From contig NZ_JAUFQT010000001.1 of the NCBI RefSeq assembly GCF_030409905.1, positions 828,001 through 892,000 of the forward strand: 64,000 nucleotides of DNA, given 5' to 3'. Each line of letters opens with the position of its first letter. Position 1 is the first letter of the stretch. This document shows positions 18,755 to 27,292 of this stretch, in pieces. The position numbers were made by a program, and so were the translations under genes. The stretch is from Echinicola jeungdonensis (GTDB lineage Bacteria > Bacteroidota > Bacteroidia > Cytophagales > Cyclobacteriaceae). Below the pieces are notes generated by a model, which worked only from the letters and a program-made list of their open reading frames with translations, searched no databases and had not been told where the DNA came from.

Positions 18755-19190
18755 AGATAAGAATTCTAATCAATTCGGCATTCTAATGCCCAAATCTTTG
18801 CCAATTATTCAAAAAAATTAAACCAATATTAGATAAAACGAGTTACTTTTTATATTTATTTGGATCCATTCAGGACTAATGGGGGGGGGAATCATATAAA
18901 AAGTACGTAGCCTCCTTTACAAATACAGAACCATTGTATTTGTTTGAGGAGATCCCTTATCTCTTTTATTTGAAACCATTAAATTTTTGTACCCAATCTT
19001 AGCACCTTAAAAAATCATTAAAAGGCGATGGAGTAAGTTTGAATCAAAAATTGCCCATAAACACCAAAAGAAAGTTATTTCCTCAACTCCTTCTTATTCA
19101 TTGAAACACCCTATCAGCCTTTACTCCTTTTTTTTCTACTGTTTAAGAAAAGGGGAACCTACCAGGAAAACCCCATCCTCACCTCTTTTT
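18755..19190. other. Intergenic region with a G9 homopolymer
   Basis: No coding frame is credible here. The only distinctive item is a run of nine G at 18881-18889 in otherwise AT-rich sequence, upstream of the TPR lipoprotein gene. Confidence 0.5.
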
Positions 19191-19742
19191 TCACAAGGCA
19201 TATTCTGATTTACTGGTTTTTTCCAGCATGCGCAGAATAGATTTATTATTCCCCACCACATCCGGAACAGCATCAAAAGCCACCCAGGCTAAATCTTTGC
19301 TTTCTTCACTTACGGTCAGGGATTCATCCATAGCAGCTTCTACCAGAAAACGAACATCATAATGAAAATGCTGTTTTTCCTTTTTATTGGCAGGGATGAG
19401 ATGTTTGTCAATATCAAAAATCAAACTATCCACCAATTTAAGAGAAATCAAACCACTTTCCTCTTTGGCTTCTGTCATGGCCACTTCCATCAAGTTTTCA
19501 TTCCCATCAGCATGACCTCCCAACTGCAACCACCGGTTAAGTTTTTTATGATGCGTCAAGAGGGCATGGGTCCTGGTTTTGTTGACAATCCAGGCGGAAG
19601 CAGTAAAATGGCCTTCCTTTCTTTCCCTTAGGAATGCCTTAGGATCCCCTGTAAGCACAATAAACTCAGGGACGAAATCTTTTTCTTCCTCAAATGGAGT
19701 CCTGTATTTTTCTAATAAATCTTTCAAGGTACTTCTGTTCAT
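19191..19742 (-). CDS. NUDIX hydrolase
   Basis: The 183-residue protein carries a NUDIX box, GHADGNENLMEVAM then TEAKEESGL (about residues 75-98), that keeps the Glu residues binding Mg2+ but has Thr where the consensus has Arg. Flanking segments LLTHHKKLNRWLQLGG and FDIDKHLIP are typical of a Bacteroidota NUDIX subgroup. It would hydrolyse a nucleoside diphosphate linked to another moiety; the substrate is unknown. It begins 9 bases after the unknown gene downstream of recQ and is probably the last gene of that run. Confidence 0.88.
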   Translation of the reverse strand: MNRSTLKDLLEKYRTPFEEEKDFVPEFIVLTGDPKAFLRERKEGHFTASAWIVNKTRTHALLTHHKKLNRWLQLGGHADGNENLMEVAMTEAKEESGLISLKLVDSLIFDIDKHLIPANKKEKQHFHYDVRFLVEAAMDESLTVSEESKDLAWVAFDAVPDVVGNNKSILRMLEKTSKSEYAL

Positions 19743-19751
19743 AGGTAACGC

Positions 19752-20336
19752 TTATTGATCAAATAATACTTCTATAAAATTTTCAAACGGCATTGCATCC
19801 TCATACATTCTATCTGCATATACGGTGGCAAGAATTTTTAGGATTTTGGGTTCCTGATTGACAGTGACTTTCTCAATGGTCACATTGCCATACAGCTGTT
19901 TGATTGTTTGCCCAATTCTGGACCTGGTCATTTTGGGCTTGAAGTATTGTTTTTCTATTATGCTTACCCCACCTTGCTGGTCCCGGATAATTCTATCCAG
20001 ACTGACCCTTTCATACCCTAAATCTACTATACGTTGGCCAAATGCAAAGAAAAGACAGGAAAAAGTTTCCGGACTAAATGTAAAATCATATTCTATTGCC
20101 AGTCCATTGGCATAGGGAGACCTGTATATGTATAGCTCGGGAGTGGTATTTTCCCCTGTTTTTTTGAGGTGGTAATTTTGATAAATCTTAGAAAATAACT
20201 TTTGACCTTCCTCGCTGTAATACCATTTTAACATTTCCTTCCGCTCCTGTTCGGTAAGACGGAAATTTTCCCGGTGCTCCAGGCCTTTTTGTTTTTTAGG
20301 AAAAAGCCTGCCTAAGATATCATCAGCAAAGGTCAT
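19752..20336 (-). CDS. Unknown protein coupled to RecQ
   Basis: I do not recognise this 194-residue protein. It has no signal peptide or transmembrane segment and looks like a mixed alpha/beta cytosolic protein, with a charged N-terminus, a Tyr-rich middle (WYYSEEGQKLF, KIYQNYH) and a basic segment FKPKMTRSRIGQTIKQLYGN. Its ATG shares an ATGA overlap with the recQ stop codon, so translation is likely coupled. The NUDIX gene follows 9 bases later. It could be a Bacteroidota-specific accessory of unknown role; linkage to RecQ is the only hint of function. Confidence 0.8.
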   Translation of the reverse strand: MTFADDILGRLFPKKQKGLEHRENFRLTEQERKEMLKWYYSEEGQKLFSKIYQNYHLKKTGENTTPELYIYRSPYANGLAIEYDFTFSPETFSCLFFAFGQRIVDLGYERVSLDRIIRDQQGGVSIIEKQYFKPKMTRSRIGQTIKQLYGNVTIEKVTVNQEPKILKILATVYADRMYEDAMPFENFIEVLFDQ

Positions 20337-22249
20337 TTGGTCTCCAATTTAATTCTTCCATCGGCTTGAGTAGTAATCTGCCCCTCCTCTTCCAACTCCC
20401 GAAGCAATTCCAGGGAAATAACATCATCCTGTGGTGCTTTTACCTTTTCCAATAATTCCTCCCTTGTCATCACTTCCCCTTCCTCTAAAGATTGAAGCAT
20501 CCTTTTTCGAATTTTTTCTTGAATGGCCGGAAGGTTTTTCTTTTTTTGAAGGCAAACATCACAAATTCCACAGCCCTTATCATGCTCTTCCCCAAAGTAT
20601 TGCTGAATTTGGACGGTCCTGCACAGGATATTATTTTTTACATATTGCGCCATGGACTTAGCCTTTTCCACACTGTTTTCTCTTCTTTCCTTTATCCTTG
20701 AAAGGTTTAATGGAAGCTTTCCTGCATCATATCGAGGGGTAAGGAAGGTCACCTGGGGCTTGTCTTTTCTTTTATTATAAGCCACTATCCCCAATTGATC
20801 CATCCTTTCAAAAAGAGGAATAATTTCAGCAACTGAAACCTGCATTACCTTGGCCAGCTTTTCTTCATAGATTTTAAGGAAATCCGAAAACAGCTCCCCA
20901 CCGTAAGTCCTTAATAATATTTTGATCAGTGGATCCAATTTTGCATGGGCAATCTGGTACTCATAAAGCTGGGTTTGATCAACCAAAAACTTTAGAGTAC
21001 TTGCAGCATAAAAACCTTCACTCAACTCCACCAGCCCTTCCTCCTGCATTACCTTGATGGCATGATAGGTCATAAGCAGATCCAAATTATAGGTCTGGGT
21101 AAATGACCCGATATCAAAATCATAACTGACCATCAGGCTGCTGCCCACTGCAATCCGGTAATAATTGGCAAGGCTTTGGTACACCCTTTTAATGTAATCC
21201 ACAGGAGGGTAAGCTTGCTCAGCCCTTTCCTGTAGGATTTTGAGATCATTTTCAGTGTATAGCAAAACTGCATAAGCTTTCCATTCGTCCCTACCGGCCC
21301 GGCCCGCCTCCTGATAATAATTTTCCAGGTTTTCAGGAATGTTTACATGGATCACGGATCGTACATCCGGCTTATCGATCCCCATCCCAAAAGCATTTGT
21401 AGCCACCATCACCCGGGTCCGGTTTAGTTTCCAGTCCTGCTGCCTGGATTCTCGCATTTCTTTATCCAAGCCCGCATGATAAAAAGTGGCCGGAATTCCC
21501 ATTTGTCCCAGCGCTATGGCAATCTCCTTGCAGGCCTTCCTACTTCTCACATAAACAATGGAGGATCCTTCGATTTTTTGAAGGATCTCTACCACTTTTT
21601 CCAATTTGTTCTCGGCTTCTCTTACAGCATAAGAAAGGTTTTTCCGGGCAAAAGACTTGATAAAAACTTTGGGGGCATCCAGTTTTAGCTTTTCAATAAT
21701 ATCCTGTTTCACCGAAGGCGTCGCCGATGCGGTAAGGGCTATAACAGGCACCTCCGGATGAAATTTTCTGATTTCAGCAATTTCCAGGTAGGGGGGCCTG
21801 AAGTCATAACCCCATTGGGAAATACAATGGGCTTCATCCACTGCAACCATATTGACTTTCATCCGCTTAAAACGCTCCAAAAACAGGTCAGTTTTAAGTC
21901 TTTCCGGGGAAACATATAAAAATTTATAATTGCCATAAATGCAATTGTCCAGGATAGTGTCAATTTCCCTTTTGCGCATTCCTGAATAAATAGCAGCTGA
22001 CAACACTCCCTTTTTCCGGAGGTTTTCTACCTGGTCTTTCATTAGGGCAATCAGGGGGCTTACTACCACACATATCCCATCCATGACCAATGCGGGTACC
22101 TGGAAACAAATAGACTTCCCTCCTCCTGTTGGCAATAAGGCCACGGTATCTTTTCCTGATAAAACCGAAAGGACAATATCCTCCTGCATTGGCCTGAAAT
22201 CATCATAACCATAGACTTTTTGAAGAACAGATAAGGCCTTTGTTTTCAC
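20333..22249 (-). CDS. recQ: ATP-dependent DNA helicase RecQ
   Basis: The 638-residue protein shows RecQ helicase motifs: FRPMQ motif 0, Walker A LLPTGGGKS (about 38-46), DEAH box VDEAHCISQWGYDFR (about 134-148), SATP-like LTASATP, and motif VI YYQEAGRAGRD. A RecQ zinc cluster follows (CR...CGICDVC, about 560-585). There is no HRDC domain; instead a short charged C-terminal tail with a predicted winged-helix-like pattern. RecQ unwinds DNA 3'-5' in recombination and replication repair. It starts 1 base after the hydratase stop and overlaps the next gene by 4 bases, in a five-gene run that also contains comEC. Confidence 0.95.
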   Translation of the reverse strand: MKTKALSVLQKVYGYDDFRPMQEDIVLSVLSGKDTVALLPTGGGKSICFQVPALVMDGICVVVSPLIALMKDQVENLRKKGVLSAAIYSGMRKREIDTILDNCIYGNYKFLYVSPERLKTDLFLERFKRMKVNMVAVDEAHCISQWGYDFRPPYLEIAEIRKFHPEVPVIALTASATPSVKQDIIEKLKLDAPKVFIKSFARKNLSYAVREAENKLEKVVEILQKIEGSSIVYVRSRKACKEIAIALGQMGIPATFYHAGLDKEMRESRQQDWKLNRTRVMVATNAFGMGIDKPDVRSVIHVNIPENLENYYQEAGRAGRDEWKAYAVLLYTENDLKILQERAEQAYPPVDYIKRVYQSLANYYRIAVGSSLMVSYDFDIGSFTQTYNLDLLMTYHAIKVMQEEGLVELSEGFYAASTLKFLVDQTQLYEYQIAHAKLDPLIKILLRTYGGELFSDFLKIYEEKLAKVMQVSVAEIIPLFERMDQLGIVAYNKRKDKPQVTFLTPRYDAGKLPLNLSRIKERRENSVEKAKSMAQYVKNNILCRTVQIQQYFGEEHDKGCGICDVCLQKKKNLPAIQEKIRKRMLQSLEEGEVMTREELLEKVKAPQDDVISLELLRELEEEGQITTQADGRIKLETK

Positions 22250-22250
22250 T

Positions 22251-23027
22251 TTACCAATTGATTGATTTCTTGTTCAAGAACGCCTCAATTCCCCTTTTGC
22301 AATCTTCGGTTTCCCTTGCCTTGGCATTTTGGACAGCTGCATATTTAAGGGCATCTTCCAGTTCCATTTCCTGGACCTGGCTCAGCATTGCTTTTATCAT
22401 TTTCATGGAGGTTCCGGAATTTTGCAAAATTAACTGTTCCCCCAAATTTTTCACTTCATTTTCCAATTCTTCTTTCGGAACAACTTTATTGACCAAGCCA
22501 TACAAGTAGGCTTGATCTGCGGAAATCAGTTTTCCACCTAAAAGGAGTTCACGGGCTCTTCCCTCCCCAATTTTCCGCTGCAAAAAAACCATCACCAAAG
22601 CGGGAATAAAACCTATTTTCACTTCGGTATAACCCATTTTCACCTCAGTTGCCGCATAGGCAAAATCACAAACAGTGGCCAAACCACATCCTCCGGCTAA
22701 AGCATGCCCCTGTATTTGGGCAATTACCACCTTGGGAAATTGATAAATACGTTGAAAAAGAGATTTTAGTTGAAGACTGTCCCCCAGATTTTCCTCATAA
22801 GTAAAATCCTGCAGCTGTTTAATATAGTCCAGGTCAGCTCCTGCGCAAAAAGCTTTCCCTTCCGCTTTTATTACCACTACTTTTACTTCCCCGGATTTTT
22901 CTGCCTCATCCAGTGCATGGCCTAATTCCCTGACCATTTCTGCATTTAGGGCATTCCGCTTTTCTGGACGATTGAGGGTGATATATCCCATCCGGTTACT
23001 GATTTCGAAAGTCACCTGTTTTTCCAT
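22251..23027 (-). CDS. Enoyl-CoA hydratase/isomerase (crotonase) family protein
   Basis: The 258-residue protein has crotonase signatures: LNRPEKRNALN (about 18-28), AFCAGADLDYIK forming the first oxyanion-hole strand (about 60-71) and GHALAGGCGLATVCDF (about 105-120), with a Glu in the MGYTEVKIGFIPA segment. The family hydrates or isomerises acyl-CoA intermediates of fatty-acid or branched-chain amino-acid breakdown; the methylglutaconyl-CoA hydratase subgroup is a possibility, but substrate is not decided by sequence. It is sandwiched between comEC and recQ, and shares no obvious pathway with them. Confidence 0.9.
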   Translation of the reverse strand: MEKQVTFEISNRMGYITLNRPEKRNALNAEMVRELGHALDEAEKSGEVKVVVIKAEGKAFCAGADLDYIKQLQDFTYEENLGDSLQLKSLFQRIYQFPKVVIAQIQGHALAGGCGLATVCDFAYAATEVKMGYTEVKIGFIPALVMVFLQRKIGEGRARELLLGGKLISADQAYLYGLVNKVVPKEELENEVKNLGEQLILQNSGTSMKMIKAMLSQVQEMELEDALKYAAVQNAKARETEDCKRGIEAFLNKKSINW

Positions 23028-23093
23028 TTTGGTAGGATTTGGGTAATATCTGAAGATACGGGCATTGATTGATTTTCAAAAATTCTTTTCCTC

Positions 23094-25049
23094 CTAGTTA
23101 AAAACAATCTTAATAGCGGATTGGTTAAATGGAACCGTGTCCACTTGCGCCAAAGGTTTCCACTTTCCTCCAATAAACCTGGCCATTTGAAGTTTCTCTT
23201 CTGAAGGAAAAGAAAACCCTTTTCCACCCAAATACAACTCCCCCATTTCTGGTAAAATAATTTTCTCCCCGTTTCTTATGGATATCCCCTGGAGTATTAG
23301 TTTTTCACCTCCCTCATAACTTTCCAAATGGGGAGCAATGCGGTAATCGTAATCATCTTTATCCACCCCGGACAAATAGGTATATAATCTCCCTTGGTCC
23401 ATATAAGCCACTGCTTTCCCTTCTGAAAGGGAAAAAACAATCAGTTCTTTTTGACCATGGGTAGTCCACCAGGAAAACCAACGAATGCCCACTATAAAAA
23501 GCCCTATAATAACCAGAAAGCTTGCCCACACTTTTTTCCTTGTATTTGCCAGCATATACACAGAGGTAATCATTCCCCAAACCAACACCATCATCAAACC
23601 CGAAATGAAGAGCCCATCTACCTGGGATAGAGGCCAATCCTGAAAACTAAAAATCAAATAGTTAAATACCTGGATCAATTTTTCCAAAGCAACCCCAAAC
23701 CATTGAGCCATAAAATCCCACCAGGAAACAACCATAAATACCAACCCGAGGGACATGATCAAAAATGCCCCTGGAATCGCCACCCAATTGGAAAAAATAA
23801 AATAGGTCGGAAAAACATGAAAATAGTGGATGGAAATAGGAAAGGTGGCCAATTGGGCCGCTATGCTGACCGACGTAATTTCCCAGAGGTAATAGACCAA
23901 TTTGTTTTTGGGCAGCCAAATGGAAACAATAAGGGGCTGCAATAACAAAATGCCCAGCAAAGCCGCATAAGACAATTGAAAACCCACTTCATAAATGATA
24001 AATGGATTAAAAACCATTAAAATAAAAGCTGATAAAGCCAAAGCATTAAAAATGGAAGGAGACCTGGATTTCATTTGGGCCAGCCCCATCAGGGTAAACA
24101 TGGTGGCTGAGCGCATTACTGAGGGAGACATTCCGGTCAATAAGGCATAACACCAAATGAAGATGATCACCAGGGAAAGGTAAATCACTCTTTTTTTGAC
24201 TTCCAGGCGGTGAGGTTTGAGAAGGAGAAAAAAGAAGCCATAAATCATTCCAACATGTAAACCCGAAACTGCCAGAATATGCATGGCTCCTGCCGTGATG
24301 TAGGCCTCACTTACAGCATTGTCCAAATAGCTTTTTTGCCCCAACAACAATGCCTTGGCTACTTGGTTAGCATAAGGGCTGGTGACATAAGTATCCAGTT
24401 TTTGGATCAACAGTTCTCTTATTTTAAGCGTCCATTGGGTAATAGGCTGATGGTGGACCCTACCTAAGTGAATCACCCTTTTGCCCACAAAATGGGAATG
24501 ATAAATTTGTTTGCGGGCCATAAATTGGCGGTAATCAAATTCACCTGGATTTTTGGGCGGAGGAATCTTCTGAGGGTTTCCATGGATCCAAATAACTTCC
24601 CCTGGCTGTAATCCCTCAGGTAACTGGTGGTAAATGAGCACCTCACCATTTACCCTCCTAAATTCCCCATCAATATTTGCTTTCAAAAGCTTAACCTTAT
24701 TCCCTATACTGCGAGGTTTCTCTTCATCCAATTCCTGGACTACAGCCATGTAACCTTTTATATTTCCCTGGTGAACCAGGTTTTGGGGATCATTACGAGC
24801 ATCTTTTGCCCAGGAAAACAAAATTCCTAAAAGAATTAAAAGCAAATAAGCAAAAAGGGGTAGAACCAATTTAAAGTCATATCCTCCCTTTACCTGATTG
24901 ATCATCAAAAAAGCTCCATAGCCAAGAAAAACCACTATTACCAAAACTAGCCAGAAATGAAAAAGAATACCATTGGCTAAGGGGTATACTAAAATTCCAA
25001 GGGCAAAAAATAGCACATATCTCAAAAAAGGGAATTCGCTGAATTTCAT
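23094..25049 (-). CDS. comEC: ComEC/Rec2-type DNA uptake channel protein
   Basis: The 651-residue membrane protein has N-terminal transmembrane helices, a soluble OB-like segment (DUF4131 region, about 100-190, with GEVIWIHGNPQ) and the competence domain starting at AGAMHILAVSGLHVGM (about 253-268), then many hydrophobic helices. ComEC forms the inner-membrane channel for single-stranded DNA in natural transformation. The C-terminal metallo-beta-lactamase-type nuclease domain of Bacillus ComEC is absent, as is common in Bacteroidota. It heads a minus-strand run with the hydratase, recQ, the unknown gene and the NUDIX gene. Confidence 0.92.
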   Translation of the reverse strand: MKFSEFPFLRYVLFFALGILVYPLANGILFHFWLVLVIVVFLGYGAFLMINQVKGGYDFKLVLPLFAYLLLILLGILFSWAKDARNDPQNLVHQGNIKGYMAVVQELDEEKPRSIGNKVKLLKANIDGEFRRVNGEVLIYHQLPEGLQPGEVIWIHGNPQKIPPPKNPGEFDYRQFMARKQIYHSHFVGKRVIHLGRVHHQPITQWTLKIRELLIQKLDTYVTSPYANQVAKALLLGQKSYLDNAVSEAYITAGAMHILAVSGLHVGMIYGFFFLLLKPHRLEVKKRVIYLSLVIIFIWCYALLTGMSPSVMRSATMFTLMGLAQMKSRSPSIFNALALSAFILMVFNPFIIYEVGFQLSYAALLGILLLQPLIVSIWLPKNKLVYYLWEITSVSIAAQLATFPISIHYFHVFPTYFIFSNWVAIPGAFLIMSLGLVFMVVSWWDFMAQWFGVALEKLIQVFNYLIFSFQDWPLSQVDGLFISGLMMVLVWGMITSVYMLANTRKKVWASFLVIIGLFIVGIRWFSWWTTHGQKELIVFSLSEGKAVAYMDQGRLYTYLSGVDKDDYDYRIAPHLESYEGGEKLILQGISIRNGEKIILPEMGELYLGGKGFSFPSEEKLQMARFIGGKWKPLAQVDTVPFNQSAIKIVFN

Positions 25050-25092
25050 GGCTTAAAAAGTTTACTTTAAGTTAAAGGATTTTGAAAAAAAG

Positions 25093-25132
25093 GCAAAAAA
25101 TAAGGGCAGCCCCATTTGGTTGCCCTTTTATA
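25093..25132 (-). terminator. Intrinsic terminator after the barrel protein gene
   Basis: AAGGGCA and TGCCCTT arms (plus flanking A/T pairs) form a hairpin; on the minus strand it is followed by ATTTTTTG. It lies 24 bases beyond the stop codon at 25156 and also separates that gene from comEC. Confidence 0.75.
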
Positions 25133-25155
25133 TAATTAACAAAGAAGATTTAGCC

Positions 25156-25710
25156 TTAAAACCTGTATCCAATACTTGCTCCTGCATTTATCTCAACAGC
25201 AGTAAAGCGGTTTTCGACTTCCTCACTAAAGCCTCTGGCAATATTAACATAGGGGGCAATGGTAAATTTATTGTTTCTGACCCATTTATACCCAACTCCT
25301 ATACCGATCATCGTAGAATTCATATCGATATCAGGCTCATTATCTTCCTTAAATTCCCCGTAACGGTATTTAAAAAATGGGTAAACATAAATGCTGGAAT
25401 AAGAATTGGAAATATCAGCCTCATTCAAAAAATAAAAATTATAGGCCACCTGGAAACTGTTGGTCCGATAATCTTTCCCTCCACTCCCTTGGGCATTATA
25501 ACCAAATCGGTCATTGATCATATATTCCACTCCAATGGATTGGTCAATTCCCAAAAAATATTCATACCCCAGCTCAACCGATCCTTGGACGATGGTATTC
25601 AGGATATTTAACTTTACTTCATTTTTTTTATAATCTTCCTCAGATGATTGGGCAAAAGAATTAAAAACAAAGCCGATGGATAACAATAGAATAGCAGTAA
25701 ATTTTTTCAT
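25156..25710 (-). CDS. Small outer-membrane beta-barrel protein
   Basis: The 184-residue protein has a signal peptide (MKKFTAILLLSIGFVFNSFAQ) and alternating aromatic/polar strands, ending in GASIGYRF with a terminal Phe as expected of an outer-membrane barrel. The segment KNEVKLNILNTIVQGSVELGYEY resembles the start of DUF3575-type porins. Its function is unknown. It is monocistronic with its own terminator. Confidence 0.75.
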   Translation of the reverse strand: MKKFTAILLLSIGFVFNSFAQSSEEDYKKNEVKLNILNTIVQGSVELGYEYFLGIDQSIGVEYMINDRFGYNAQGSGGKDYRTNSFQVAYNFYFLNEADISNSYSSIYVYPFFKYRYGEFKEDNEPDIDMNSTMIGIGVGYKWVRNNKFTIAPYVNIARGFSEEVENRFTAVEINAGASIGYRF

Positions 25711-25787
25711 ATGTATTGCAATAAAAGATGTAATTAAACAAAACTGATTTTTACTTATTTTCCAAAAAAAAAAACACTATTAATTTT

Positions 25788-26231
25788 TCACAAATGCTTT
25801 TCCATTTTCACATGACTGATACGGCATTCTGTAAATGTCTCACCTACTTTTTTAAAACCAAATTTCTCATAAAATGTTTTCGCATGTAATTGAGCATGCA
25901 TATAAACCTTTGGGTCTTCCTGTACTTCCTTGGCAAAGGATTTTAGATCTTCCAGAACAGCTTCAACCAAAGCAATGCCAATTCCCTTACCTCTCATAGA
26001 AATAAGGACGGCAAACCTTTCTAATTTGAACCCTTCACTTGTTCTCCTCCATCTTGCAGTCCCAACCGGATGATTTCCCAATTTTGCTAAAAAATGGTGG
26101 GATTCCGATTCAAATTCATCATATTCTTCTTCAGGGTCAACATTTTGCTCAAAGACAAAAACCTCCTTCCGGATTTTAAAGGCAGCCTCTAGCTCATCCT
26201 CTGTTTTGATCTTTGTTATGGTGAGCTTCAT
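25788..26231 (-). CDS. GNAT family N-acetyltransferase
   Basis: Starting at ATG 26231 the protein is 147 residues. It has IRKEVFVFEQNVDPEEEYDE (an early acetyltransferase block), GTARWRR, the acetyl-CoA-binding RGKGIGIALVEAVL (about 82-95) and AKTFYEKFGFKKVGE near the C-terminus. The frame is open to an ATG at 26267, but MKLTITKIKT is the more natural start. It overlaps the end of phoH by 38 bases, so the two are co-transcribed. The acetyl acceptor is unknown. Confidence 0.9.
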   Translation of the reverse strand: MKLTITKIKTEDELEAAFKIRKEVFVFEQNVDPEEEYDEFESESHHFLAKLGNHPVGTARWRRTSEGFKLERFAVLISMRGKGIGIALVEAVLEDLKSFAKEVQEDPKVYMHAQLHAKTFYEKFGFKKVGETFTECRISHVKMEKHL

Positions 26232-27189
26232 GCCTGCTCTTTTCATTTTCTTTATCATCAGCATCATAAGCTTCGATAATGGATTTCACCAACTTATGAC
26301 GGATAACATCCTTTCCGCCTAAATGAACCACACCTATACCTTTGACATTCTTGAGCACCTTCAGCGCTTCCCGAAGTCCGGATTTCTGTTTCGTAGGAAG
26401 GTCTACCTGTGTTTGGTCACCGGTCACGATCACCTTGGAATTGGGGCCCATCCTGGTCAAAAACATTTTTATTTGCTCTCTGGTCGTATTTTGAGCTTCA
26501 TCTAAAAGTACAAATGCATCATGCAAAGTCCGGCCCCGCATATAGGCCAATGGTGCAATTTCAATCACCCTTGTTTCCTGATAAAATTTCAGTTTTTCTG
26601 CAGGGACCATATCTCCAAGGGCATCATAAATGGGTCTTAAGTAAGGGTCCAATTTTTCCTGGAGGTCACCTGGTAGGAAGCCCAGGTTTTCCCCGGCCTC
26701 CACAGCTGGACGGGTAATAATGATCCTTTTGACTTCCCTGTTTTTAAGCGCCCTGACAGCCAGTGCAACAGCAATATAAGTCTTACCGGTTCCTGCTGGT
26801 CCCAAAGCAAAAACCAGGTCATTATCGTATGAAGAATTAACCAATTTTCTTTGATTGGTGGATTTGGGCTTGATGACCAGTCCTTTGTTGCCGAAAACAA
26901 TGATATCATTCTTGATATCCTCTTCCACCGGCACCCCTTCCAGGTCAATATATTCCTTCACATTTTCGGGAGTTACCTGTCCAAAGCGGTTAAAATGTTG
27001 CAAAAGCATATTCAGGACATCATTGATCCGGATGATTTCTGGGGCTCGGCCCTGAATTCGGATTTCATTTCCTCGGGACACAATCTTACTCTTGGGGAAA
27101 GCAGCGGCGATTTGTCGAATGTTCTCGTTTTCAGCCCCTAGAAACTCCAATAATGGAATATTCTCTAAAGTAATTACTTTTTCTACCAA
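26194..27189 (-). CDS. phoH: PhoH family ATPase
   Basis: The 331-residue protein has an N-terminal KH/R3H-like segment, then a PhoH ATPase domain with Walker A LGPAGTGKTYIA (about 123-134), TRPAVEAGENLGFLPGD (about 165-181), Walker B VLLDEAQNTTREQ and VTGDQTQVDLP. PhoH-like proteins are cytosolic ATPases with RNA-linked roles that are not well defined. The tail is Lys/His/Asp-rich. It is divergent from the SAM hydroxide adenosyltransferase gene; the shared 103-base promoter region contains a perfect 18-bp palindrome. Confidence 0.93.
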   Translation of the reverse strand: MVEKVITLENIPLLEFLGAENENIRQIAAAFPKSKIVSRGNEIRIQGRAPEIIRINDVLNMLLQHFNRFGQVTPENVKEYIDLEGVPVEEDIKNDIIVFGNKGLVIKPKSTNQRKLVNSSYDNDLVFALGPAGTGKTYIAVALAVRALKNREVKRIIITRPAVEAGENLGFLPGDLQEKLDPYLRPIYDALGDMVPAEKLKFYQETRVIEIAPLAYMRGRTLHDAFVLLDEAQNTTREQIKMFLTRMGPNSKVIVTGDQTQVDLPTKQKSGLREALKVLKNVKGIGVVHLGGKDVIRHKLVKSIIEAYDADDKENEKSRHEAHHNKDQNRG

Positions 27190-27218
27190 TCCTTTTCTTT
27201 GTATTTAGCTTTGTCAGA

Positions 27219-27268
27219 TTATTCTTACAAGAATAAAATTTCTATTTTTGTTTATACTTACAAAAGTA
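27219..27268. promoter_or_regulatory. Two palindromes in the phoH / SAM-hydrolase divergent promoter region
   Basis: A perfect palindrome TTATTCTT-AC-AAGAATAA occupies 27219-27236 and a shorter one, TACTT-ACAA-AAGTA, occupies 27255-27268. Both contain CTTACAA (27224-27230 and 27257-27263), spaced 33 bases, about three helical turns. TATTTTTG at 27243-27250 between them fits the Bacteroidota -7 element for the rightward gene, so a bound protein would sit over that promoter. The regulator is unknown. Confidence 0.5.
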
Positions 27269-27292
27269 CAAAATTTTAATTGACTTCGTTCT

